Shown: positions 33,254 through 43,076 of the stretch, in pieces
How positions within the stretch are numbered: position 1 is the stretch's first letter
Layout: every line of letters begins with the position of its first letter
Assembly: GCA_018398585.1 (NCBI GenBank)
Contig: JAGTTD010000001.1
Location: 23,319,438 to 23,383,437 of the forward strand
DNA length: 64,000 nucleotides
Source: Simmondsia chinensis
Taxonomy: Eukaryota; Streptophyta; Magnoliopsida; Caryophyllales; Simmondsiaceae
Direction: 5' to 3'
Notes under the pieces: generated by a model
What the model saw: only the letters and a program-made list of their open reading frames with translations
Database searches by the model: none
What the model was told of the DNA's origin: nothing
Position numbers and translations under genes: made by a program

Positions 33254-34048
33254 CTATTCTTTCATTGCCTGAACTTTGGAAGGATCAGTACAAACCGCTC
33301 TATGAGAGATCACATGACCTAAGTACTGAAGTTGAGTCTGAGCAAAAGAGAACTTAGTCAATTTAGCAAACAACTTATGAATGCGCATCACTAAGAACAC
33401 TTCCCTCAGATGCTTCAAGTGCTCTTCCATGGTAGGACTGTAAATTAAGATATCAACAAAGAATACCAACACAAATTTCCTCAGAAATAGCTTGAAGACA
33501 TCATTCATCACTGCCTGAAAAGTAGTGGGAGCATTAGTTAAGCCAAAAGGCATAACCACGAGCTCATAATACCCATGATGAGTTCTAAAGGCAGTCTTGT
33601 AAACATGTTGCTCCACCACCCTGACTTGATAAAAGCCTTGCCTCAAATCAAGCTTGGGAAATAAGCGTGCACCATGTAATTCATTCAATAAGCCATCAAT
33701 GACAGAAATTAGAAATTTATCTTTAACTGTAAGGGAGTTAAGCTGCCTATAGTCAATGCACATTCTAGCCGAGCCATCTTTCTTCTTAACCAATATCACA
33801 AGAGAAGCAAAAGGGCTGTGGCCTTGTCAAATGAAGCAAGTCTTGAGTAAGTCATCCACTTGCTTCTCAATCTCTGTCTTCTGTGAATGAGAGTACTTAT
33901 AGGGCCTTAACTTCACTGGTTCTGAGTTAGGCTTGAGAGGAATTGCATGATCCAGGTTCCTCTTGGGAGGTAAAGTCTTTGGCTGGTCATACAGATCCCC
34001 AAACTCATCAATCAATGCCTGCACCTTAGGATGAGATGGCTCTACCAA
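33254..34048 (-). pseudogene. G2 pol, reverse transcriptase
   Basis: The N-terminal part (33827-34048) has L-D-H-A-I-P-L and L-R-P-Y-K-Y-S-H-S-Q. One stop follows near 33826, then 181 open codons contain V-K-K-K-D-G-S-A-R-M-C-I-D-Y-R-Q-L-N, P-K-L-D-L-R-Q-G-F-Y-Q-V-R and M-P-F-G-L-T-N-A-P. At the catalytic box the sequence reads F-V-L-V-F-F-V-D-I-L-I-Y-S: the usual Tyr-Asp-Asp is Phe-Val-Asp, so the first catalytic Asp of the pair is lost. Few stops but almost certainly inactive. Confidence 0.85.
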
Positions 34049-34076
34049 ATCAGTATGTGAGATTGCAAATAACTAT

Positions 34077-34676
34077 CTAACCCACTGATAAGCACCCTTT
34101 CTGAATCCATCTTCTAATCTCTTGCCCTTTCAACAGTTGCAATTGAGCTTGTCCAGCCATGCCTTGCAATGTTACAGTAGATCCTTGCCTTTCAAAAGTC
34201 ACTATCAACTTGGCAAAATCAAAGACAACTGGACTGAAAGATCTCATCCAATCCACACTAAGAACCATATCACAACCTCCCAATGGCAAGATCTTGTAGT
34301 CATACTCAAACTTGTGACCTTGCATAGACCATTGGAATCCTTGGCATTTGGTCTGAGTAAGAATGGAATTCCCATCAGCCACTATCACAGCTAATGGTTG
34401 TGTCTTAATCATATCCCGCCCAACCTTTCTCACCACCTTTGGATTAATGAAGCAGTGAGTACTGCCACTGCCAATCAAAACAACAATGGACTTCGTGCCC
34501 GCTTGCCCTTTGATTCTAATGGTGTTATGAGCCCCATTTCCTATTAAGGCTTTCATAGAGATCTCAACCTCATCTTCAAGAAGCTCCTCTTGAGATTCAT
34601 GGTCAGAACCGTCCAACTCAGCGTCTGTTTCATCCTCTTCAGATTGATCATCAGCATCAACTCCTCTTGCTGTCAT
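34077..34676 (-). pseudogene. G2 pol, aspartic protease
   Basis: A continuous frame of 199 codons. Acidic spacer, then A-H-N-T-I-R-I-K-G-Q and V-L-I-G-S-G-S-T-H-C-F-I: the catalytic Asp of D-S-G is replaced by Gly. It continues with C-D-M-V-L-S-V-D-W and F-D-F-A-K-L-I-V-T-F, the same order as in G1. Confidence 0.8.
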
Positions 34677-35346
34677 GAGGAACTTGGGATTGCACTTGTG
34701 ACCAAATTGATAAGGCTGATTGCATTTAAAACATAGTCTTTGGGCCTTCTTCTCAACAGAATGAGTAAATTTAGATCTAACAGATCCCTTCTATTTCTGA
34801 TTAGAGCTTCCACCTCTGTACCTAGGCCCATCATTTGAAGCAAGAATCGTAGCTTCAAATAGTTTAGCCTTTGCATAGGCTTTAGATAAGGTTCTACGGC
34901 CAATTTCCTTGACAAGGTTCTTTATCTTTGGCCTTAAGCCACTTATGAAGCTAGATACATAGTATAATTCAGTTGCCCGAGGATAAGCTGCAATCATACT
35001 AGCTCTAAGGTTCTCAAATCTCGTCATGTATTCATTCACATATGTGATTTGCACTACTTTGTTGAAGTTATCAACTATGTCACTTGAGTCCTCATCTCCA
35101 TAACGTTCACAAAGTTCTTCCACGAATTCAGCCCAAGATAATGAAGGATTACTCTTTAAAACACTGATGGAGATAAACAGCTGCTAGTTCCACCTTCTCA
35201 GCTTCTTTAATGTGATAGAAATGAAAGTATCGATCACTTCTTCTGTTCCACGATTGTGGTTGTTTCCCATCAAAAGGCTCAATTTGAATCCTTAGTTGCC
35301 TGTAACCACTTCTCTTATTAGGGGCTGAAGCATCATTCGTTCCCAA
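34677..35346 (-). pseudogene. G2 gag
   Basis: Two open pieces. The first (35149-35346) has F-D-G-K-Q-P-Q-S-W and Y-F-H-F-Y-H-I. The second (34791-35123) has V-N-E-Y-M-T-R-F-E-N-L and Y-V-S-S-F-I-S-G-L-R-P-K-I-K. A zinc knuckle C-F-K-C-N-Q-P-Y-Q-F-G-H-K-C lies at 34690-34735, in the next frame after a stop. Close to G1 gag. Confidence 0.8.
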
Positions 35347-35960
35347 ATTTAGTTATTGTATCTGATCGGGTGGACGATCAGATTGTCCAAGAGTCACACT
35401 TACAGCTCAAGATTGTACTGGATCAGGAGGTTGATCCTATTGTCTAGCTGCCACACTAACTGCCTGAGGTTGCACATGATCCTATTGTCCAGCTGCCACA
35501 CTAGCTGCCTGAGGTTGCCACACTAGCTGCCTGAGGTTGCATATGATCCTGTTGTCCAACTGCCACACTAGCTGCCTTAGGTTGAACCTGTTGGCTCGCA
35601 GCTAACAAAACGCCAACACCTGAAGATGCATTCAGCCTATTGATCTAAGTTCGCAGTTCAACAAACCTTTCCTCAAACTACTATGATTGCTGAATCCATT
35701 GATAAGCATTCTTTTGATCCTGCTCTAACTGTAAATTCTGCATTTGAGTGAACATTTCCTCCATTCGATTACTAAATTGATCAGGTGTAATAAACTCAAC
35801 TCTTGCTGCAACACTGGCACCAGCAACCTAAGCATATGTTGGATTCGTAGCAGCATTTCCATTTCCTGATCGAGTTGTAACACCACCAGCCATTGATTCT
35901 TTCTCCTTGTGCTTTTCCACCTCCAATCAACAAAAAATTTACTCGATCAGCAGCAATCTG
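35347..35960 (-). repeat. G2 gag N-terminal Gln/Ala-rich part with tandem repeats
   Basis: Between the gag capsid region and the primer site is a degraded coding part (start around 35895, M-A-G-G-V-T-T-R-S like G1). At 35431-35588 a unit of about 45 bp with 'tgccacactagctgcctgaggttgca' type sequence occurs three to four times, giving repeated Gln/Ala/Val residues. Several stops are present. Confidence 0.65.
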
Positions 35961-36411
35961 GCTCTGATAACAATTCATCTTGAAGCTTAACCTAGTGGAA
36001 GTAAAGGATAAAAGAGAGGATAGATGAGAAAAGAAGGGAAGGAGATGAGAAATTAGAGAGAGAGTTAGACGAGAGAGAGAATTAATATCAAAAGATATTT
36101 TGTATTTTGATTGAATGAGGATTACACGAAACATAGCTACTTATTCTCAATCTAGATACATTGGACTAAAAACAATCTAACCGACTTACACAATCAGCAG
36201 CCGCCACATTTGAATCAATCTAAGCACACCTTGACCATCAACTGACTTAACTAGATAAAATAACACTTTGGCGCCAAAAGCAACTAACAACCAACATACA
36301 AGAATATACATCAAAATGCAAAACTTCACTTAACAGCAATTAACCGCAAGCCTAGCAAAGCAAATCCGAACATATCAGCATCAACATAGAGCTGTGAAGC
36401 AGATCATAACA
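35961..36411 (-). repeat. 5' LTR and primer site of G2
   Basis: The primer site reads gctctgataacaa on the plus strand (35961-35973), that is TTGTTATCAGAGC in sense with one base changed from the usual TTGGTATCAGAGC. The LTR extends to gatcataaca at 36411. C/T-rich leader repeats at 36000-36085 are the reverse of 'tctcatctaac' motifs also found in N. Confidence 0.8.
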
Positions 36412-36442
36412 TGAAGTTTGTCAAAGAACTAAGAGTGACCAC
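36412..36442 (+). pseudogene. G1 integrase island between G2 and A3
   Basis: These 31 bp belong to G1. In frame they read C-Q-R-T-K-S-D-H, the C-terminal end of the integrase zinc finger. Left of it lies the G2 duplication (TGAAG), right of it the A3 duplication (ACCAC, 36438-36442). The frame continues at 45345 with P-Y-Q-G-L-L-H-P-L. Confidence 0.85.
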
Positions 36443-38670
36443 TATTATGGAAAAAAAAAAACTCTGATACTGACTGTTGGGTTCGTAGTTCTCAACTATG
36501 GTCACAACAAAAGGCACATATTAGAGCACTTAGAGTAAGAGACTCTTCTCTCTGCCTAAGCCCCCAGTCGGAGAGTCACGCTTTGTGACACCTCACGTAG
36601 GAGAGCTCCCGGGAATAGGGTTATCTCTATAAATCCCTTTGCTCTAATACCGGTTGTTGGGACGAATTTCAAAAAATAAATCCCTAGTTTTATAAAGTTT
36701 ACGCGGCGGAAGGAGTTTAGAATTCATAATTCTAAACCTAAGGTTGATTTAAAATTTATAATTTAAATCTAGATCTAAATTCATAATTTAAATCTACAGA
36801 TCTAAATTCTTATTTTAGATTTACAGTCCTTTTACTTTAATACATTCATAACAATATATAAACTTAAACAGGCATAATAACAAATATTATAAATAAATAG
36901 AAAAGCAAAAATTAAAAGAAGGAAAGAAAACATACCTGGATTTGCTCCAAATAAAGAAAACTATAAAATAATAATAATCTTCAAAATCGAGACCCCGTGA
37001 TCTTCTAAGCAATGACCTCGAGCTACCCAGAGGGTAGACTCCAAGAAATATTAAACTAGTTAAGAAAAATTTTAACGAAAATTTTTCGCTCCAATTAGGT
37101 CTCTGAAACAATTCCAGAAATCCAAAATAATTTATTTCAATTCAGTACCAAACTTTTGGAATAGGTACCCCTATTTATAGCAGTGCACCAAAGTAAAAAA
37201 TAAAAAATAAACAACGAACAATGTGGGATTCATTAATCAAACCCAACAAAACGCGTCGTTTAACACAAAATTCCAACAAAATGCGTTGTTTCACTCAAAT
37301 TTCAAATCGCGTGTTATTTATTTACTTCCGCGTGCCACGTGTCGGCCTACGATTGGCCGGATCACGAGAAGGCAGATTCCTCAGCCATGGATCACGGTCA
37401 AGGCGAGATTTTTCCATTTTTTATTTTTTATTTTTTTTTTTATTTTTTATTTTTTTTTTTGGTTTCACACATGGAAAAATTCGCCTTATGAATTTAATTT
37501 TGAAAAATTATTTTATTTTATAATTTTTATTTTTTATTCATCTCATGAATGATGTTTGCCAAAATTAAATTTACTCATCTCATGAATAAATTAAATTCAT
37601 CTTATAAATTCTTTAATATTTTTCTGATGGCAATAAATACAGAGGCTTGAGTAGAGACCTCAGGGACAATTTAAATCTAGCTCCAAATGGGTTAAATTAA
37701 TCATGAAATAATTTAATTATCATTTAATGAGACTTAATTCCACTAAATAAATGTTACTACACTCCAGACTTAAACCATTTATTCGATATCTCCCTAATAG
37801 AATGTATTGATGACAACAACCCCTCCACTAGATGTCCATGACAAAGGATAAATATAACTACTACCATTATCTTTCTCACAGCTTCTCCATTAGTTATCGA
37901 CTCACCCCTCACTGAATAATTCATTTATACTTTAACATATTCACAGTATAAATTCCAAATATCAAACACTTGAAATACTTTGGCCAAAGATTCCGAACCT
38001 TTCAAATATTTGTGAAATCAACTAAGGGGACATCTGTATCTCATAAGAGACTATAGATTCCCTATTGAACACTTGATCCTTGTCACACTTCACACCGCTA
38101 CCCAGTATACGTGGGAATTCAGTCGTGCATTTAAACCTTACTTACAGTACACCAAAATAACTAACACTCTATACACAAGTCCGGAATACTCTCAGGATTT
38201 AGAGTCGTCGTTCAAACAGTACAACATAAATCACTCATCTCCGATAGTAGTCTAGAAATAAGTAATCCACATGGTCCAACTCAGTGTGCCAATCTTATTA
38301 AACACACCAAAATAACACTTTTGGATCACCGTCCACATGACTAAGACAAGTCATCTAAAGTGTCACGTTATAGTCTTAGCATACAAGTGGTCCAAACTTG
38401 CCTTCGACTACGAGTCTTTCAAACAATAATTCATACCATTCGTTCCAAGTCTATCTGTGGGTTAATTTCATAAACCACTTAGAACAAACATGTAAATTGT
38501 AGTCTGAGGACTACACCCATCTCATGGATGTTTCCAAAAAAGAAAATCACATGCAGTATAAATGCTCGCTTACAAAAATTCAACAAGGAAATGACTGGAA
38601 CTTCAATTTTATTCATTAATAAGATAATATAAATAGAATAAATCTGGATTTTAAGACACTATTCCTAACA
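36443..38670 (-). repeat. 3' LTR of copia A3
   Basis: In sense direction TGTTAGGAATAGTGTC to the A-rich end; on this strand it starts tattatgg followed by ten A. The module with relict primer site is at 36466-36655. It pairs with 43077-45339. Confidence 0.9.
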
Positions 38671-40440
38671 CTCTTCCACTTGTCCTAAATCCAGTTTATT
38701 ATAAACTTTATATTCATCCTTTCTATGTATGAACCAAACGTCTAGTGAAGGTCTTAGTAAAGTCAACTACTTTATCTGAACCTACATGCTCCTCTTTGTA
38801 GCTTCTTAAGCAATAATGTATTTATCCTCTATGGTGAAGCAATACAATACTGCTTCACATTCCTCCCACTAATGACTCCTACTCCAAGGGTAAAGACATG
38901 CCCATACATCGTACGTCTAGCATCTCTATCTGACTGGAAGTTTGAATCCGTTTAGCCAACTGGAACTAGCTCACCAAATCTTTACAACTGATAACACTCC
39001 TACATTATTCCTAATGAGTAGTATATCGTCAACATACAATACCAAGAAAGTCACTACTTTCTCTTGACGTCGTTTGTACATGGATGGTTCATCAACTAAT
39101 TGCTTAAAACCATAAGACTTAATCGCTTCATTGAATCTAATATTCGATGACGGACTTGTTCAGTTTGCATACCATGTGCTCCTGATTTTTGCCAATGAAA
39201 CTGTCTGGTTGCATCATATAGATGTCTTCTTCAAGACAACCATTCCAAAGGGCCGTTTTGATTACCTTTTGCCAAATCTCATGAGGAGCTGCAATGGATA
39301 GGAGTATCCATATGGACTTTAGCATGGCTACTGGTGAGAAGGTCTCATCAAAATGAATTCCTTCCTTTTAGATAAAATCCTTAGCAAACCACTCTTGCCA
39401 TGTAGGTCTTTTACCTTCCAATCCACTCCTCCTTTTCTCCTGTAGACCCATTTGCGACAAATGGGCTTAATGCCAATAGGTGCCTCTACAAGATTCCAGG
39501 CCTGATTAAAATACATAGATCCTAACTCAAATTTCATTGTAAAGACCTATTGGTCAGCATCCTTGTCTTTAACTGTCTCATTGTAGCTGAGAGGATTAGA
39601 TTTAATGTCACGGTCAACCATTGAGGCACCTGCCTTGAACCTGTCAGGTGCCCTGACAATCGTCCCACTACACCTAGGCTCTCGTATACCTGGAACATTC
39701 TCAACCTTAACAGTAGGTGCATCTCATGCATCTACTATTTGCCGAGTTGTGTCTAGCTATTTAAAATGAGCGTCATTTTCTTTTAACTCCTGTAACACTA
39801 CTCTGTTTTTCTCTTTTGTAGTCTACTACAAAATTCTCCTTTAAAAATTTCGCACTTACAATTACTAAAAACTTTTTGTTCAAAAGAACTATAGAAAAGA
39901 CTATCCTTGTTCCTTTGGGATAACCCCAAAAAGAGATTGCTTTTCATGGACCTTACCCTCTCTAACAATGTCCTATTCCTTCTTTCCGCATCACTATTCT
40001 GCTACGGTGTACCCCGAAGCAGAAAGCTGAGATTTTAGGAAATCTAGAAACTCACCAGAACGATTTTCACCACCTTGATCTGATCGAAGTGACTTAACTT
40101 GTTGACCTAATTGCTTTCTAATTTTAGCTTTGTACTCTTTGAACTTTCAAAAGAGTCCGACTAATGTCTCATTAGGTAAACATATCTATATGTTAAGTAA
40201 TCATCATTAAATTAGATGAACTACTCATACCCACCTCTTGCCTGAACATTCATTGGTCCACATACATATGTGTGGACCAGCTCAAGCAAGTCACCAACCC
40301 TGTTGCCTTTACTCTTAAAGACGGACTTGGTCGCCTTTTCATTCTATGCAGAATTCGCAAACTGGTAATGACCTCAAGTCCAAAGCCTCTATCAGTCCAT
40401 CTTTCACCTGTCTTTGGATCGTGTTCTAATTAGTGTGACC
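38671..40440 (-). pseudogene. A3 pol remnants: integrase, RT, RNase H end
   Basis: On the minus strand: integrase pieces (40080-40330), then at 39911-39930 the frame joins S-F-W-G-Y to P-K-G-T exactly as in A2. The RT start (39328-39537) has F-N-Q-A-W-N-L-V-E-A-P-I-G-I-K-P. Next come S-I-W-I-L-L-S-I-A-A and T-A-L-W-N-G (39137-39325) and L-Y-V-D-D-I-L near 39015-39035. Near 38975-38990 the sequence passes from K-I-W into the L-V-P-V-G segment; here A3 has the A2 deletion plus 14 bp more. Many stops. Confidence 0.75.
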
Positions 40441-40707
40441 TAAAAGTTGGCGCCATGTGTAGGCAATATCCCTTTCAAGGTGTTTTCTTTTAGGAGATAG
40501 AACAAGTGAGCTTGTGTTAGAATTTTTTAAACAAATATTAGAGTTTTGATCAATAAACAACATGAATAAACCATTTCTACATGTATATTTTGCAAATTTA
40601 TTTCTTGAATTAAAAGGTTCATAATCAAAACCAACTGAATAACAATTATTCATAAAACGAGATACATAAATCAAATTCTTGTGTAGAGTAGCTAAAAAAA
40701 CAATCTT

Positions 40708-41175
40708 TTAAAATAAAAAAAAAACTCTAGCACTAAAGACTAAGCGAACATCTCCTACACTTAAGACAACTACCCTTGTACTGTCCCTGACCATCAGGTA
40801 CAGCTCCCCATCATGCAGCCTTTTGGTTAGCCTAAGCCCCTGTAACATACTACAGACATGGTCAGTTGAACCTGAGTTCACACACCAGAAACCTAGTAGA
40901 CTCTCAACAATGCATGGCTCAACTAAGAGAGATATTAACATATCTTCACCAGATGGCTTAGTAGTCTTTATAAGAAGAGAAGCTAAGTACTTAGTGCAGT
41001 TTTTCTTCCAGTGACCCATTTTTTTCCCGCAAAAGAACACTTTCCTTTTGCCTACCCTTTGTATGGAATTCGTTGCTACACTAGCAACCTTGCCTTTTCC
41101 TTTCTTTCCAGTAGCTCCCTTGTGAGTAATAACTAAGTCCAACTTAGTTTTTCTAGGCAAAGTAATTCGGTCCAA
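40708..41175 (-). pseudogene. A3 gag remnant fused to protease
   Basis: A continuous 155-codon frame. It begins in the gag N-terminus (K-L-D-L-V-I-T-H-K-G), passes directly into a basic K-G-K-G-K-V-A-S-V-A stretch and a zinc-knuckle remnant F-F-C-G-K-K-M-G-H-W-K-K-N-C, and then the protease W-C-V-N-S-G-S-T, in which the catalytic Asp is Asn. The capsid-like gag core of about 190 residues is absent with the frame kept. A2 has the same join. The continuous frame suggests the deletion happened in an element whose protein was still being made, or by chance preserved the frame. Confidence 0.75.
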
Positions 41176-43076
41176 TGAGTTTATTATGCATTAGTAATTA
41201 AGTGAAGTTTACCAGTCATATCCATTTCATAATATTATAAATGCAAACATCCATGTAACTGTTTAACAAGAGTTATATATAATGCAGTGATATCTATTCT
41301 TTCAATTTACCATACACAATAAGTCAGATATCCACTAAACTGTACTATCATGCGTAAAGTGATGACCCAAACACACCACTCCTTACTCCCCGGCAGCGGG
41401 GTTGCACGAAGCTAGTTCGGGTGAGAACTATTCTCAATTAATATGTTTTCTTGTAACTCTTACTAAACATGATTAACTCACCAGTTTACCTTACTCTCTA
41501 CCATAACACAACAGAGCTCCTCGGGGAGGCCAATGCATCACGCTAGTTACCATTACCTAAACCTCCATATAAATACACGTAATACTCCACGACAGCGTGG
41601 TCGCATCGCTTCTTTGCACTTTGGTTTATCCCAATAGAAGTCCAACCCTGTAATCTGCAAACCGATATCCTCCGCAGGGAGGTCTATCGATCTACTGCAC
41701 TGCTAAACCAGTAATGGAGACCGTGAGGTTACAACAACTGAAACCTCGCTCCCACTTGATTTTTAAAACTAGTGGCTTTTAATTAACTTGCACTTACAAA
41801 CTGGATTATCTCATAACCCCTTTTAGAATCTCATTCTAAAATTAATCAAAATTAATTAATTAATTTATTCAAAATATTATCGTTTTACAACATAGATTAT
41901 CTCATAATCTAATTTTAGAATCTCATTCTAAATTTATTCAATAAAATTAATAAATTAATTTTACTTTTAAAAAATGTACCATAGATTATCGCAAAACCTA
42001 TTCTTTAGAATCCAATTCTAAACTTAAATAAATTAATTTAAATTTTTTTATCTAAAATAATACTAAAATTTAGATTATATCATAATCTATTTTTAAAATC
42101 TAATTCTAAAATTAAATTAATTAATAAAATTAATTTTATTCAAGATCAGTAGAGATTTAGAACTTAGACTATCTTATAATCTATTTTTAGAATCTCATTC
42201 CAAAATTTAAAAAAGCTTAGACTATCTCATAGTCCATTTTAGAATCTTATGCCAAAATTAAATTAATTTATATAATTAATTTTTATTTTTAAAATAATAT
42301 TGACTTAGACTATCTCATAGTGTATTTTAGAATCTTATTCTAAAATAATTTAAAATTAACTTTTACTTAATATAACACTGATTTATAACTTAGATTTTCT
42401 CATAATCTAATTTAGTATCTCATTCTAAAAATAAATTAATTAATAAAATAATTATTATGTAAACTATTACTGACGTCAACACGTTCCTAAAATTAAATTA
42501 ATAAAATCATTTTTTTTGCTGACATCAACTACATCAGCGCTAACGTTGTTCGAAATTTTTTTAAATTAAAATATTTAAATATTTAATTTAAACATTAATT
42601 GAATCCAATCTCATTAGATCAATTTTATCCGATTTCACAAATCTTAATCAAATATGTATAATCTCATTATACAAAAATTATAATTGCTAGTTTATAGATT
42701 GATAGATCTGAATTAACAATTAATTCATTAATGATTCAAACAATTTTAATCGATACCGTAAACAATCTAATTAGCTATTAATTCTTTAACGATTTACACA
42801 GTTTAAATCGTTACTTTAAACAATCATCTGAATTAACTATTAATTCATTAATTCATTAATGATTTAAGGAATTTAAATTGCTATTTCAAACAATCAGCTG
42901 AATTAAATATTAATTCATTATCGATTTGAACAATTTAAATCGAACCGTCAAATTAAACTAACTTTCCTTCTTAATAAAATCTCTATTTTATTAAATCGCA
43001 AATCTATTTATTTCGTTCTCATTATACATATTCATTGATACTATGAATGTAATCAGAGGCTGGCTCTGATACCAAT
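41176..43076 (-). other. A3 5' leader with primer site
   Basis: Noncoding AT-rich leader. The primer site reads ggctctgatacca on the plus strand (43062-43074). The gag-proximal part (41360-41780) parallels A1 and A2. The middle holds the eight-unit hairpin array. Near 42690-42960 another short repeated block occurs ('attaattcattaacgattt' types, at least four copies). No gene. Confidence 0.7.
41795..42440 (-). repeat. Twin-hairpin array in the A3 leader, 8 units
   Basis: Eight units, each with two 7-bp inverted repeats around CTC (GAG in the sense strand). In the units at 42219-42235 and 42307-42323 the first hairpin reads AGACTATCTCATAGT: a T to C change in one arm is matched by A to G in the other, so pairing is kept. 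Other units carry unmatched changes (for example near 42163). Confidence 0.75.

Larger units (their letters stand above)
28089..36411 (-). mobile_element. Gypsy chromovirus G2 (-), inserted in the G1 integrase
   Basis: LTRs at 28089-28543 and about 35974-36411 have gag, protease, RT, RNase H and integrase between them on the minus strand, closely related in motif content to G1. The G1 integrase frame jumps from its zinc-finger Cys at 28081 to the rest at 36417. GGAAG (28084-28088) and TGAAG (36412-36416) look like a 5-bp duplication with one change. Element N interrupts its integrase. The polypurine tract (reversed, atcccctcagctt) is at 28544-28556. Long frames remain but key catalytic residues are changed. 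Confidence 0.85.
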
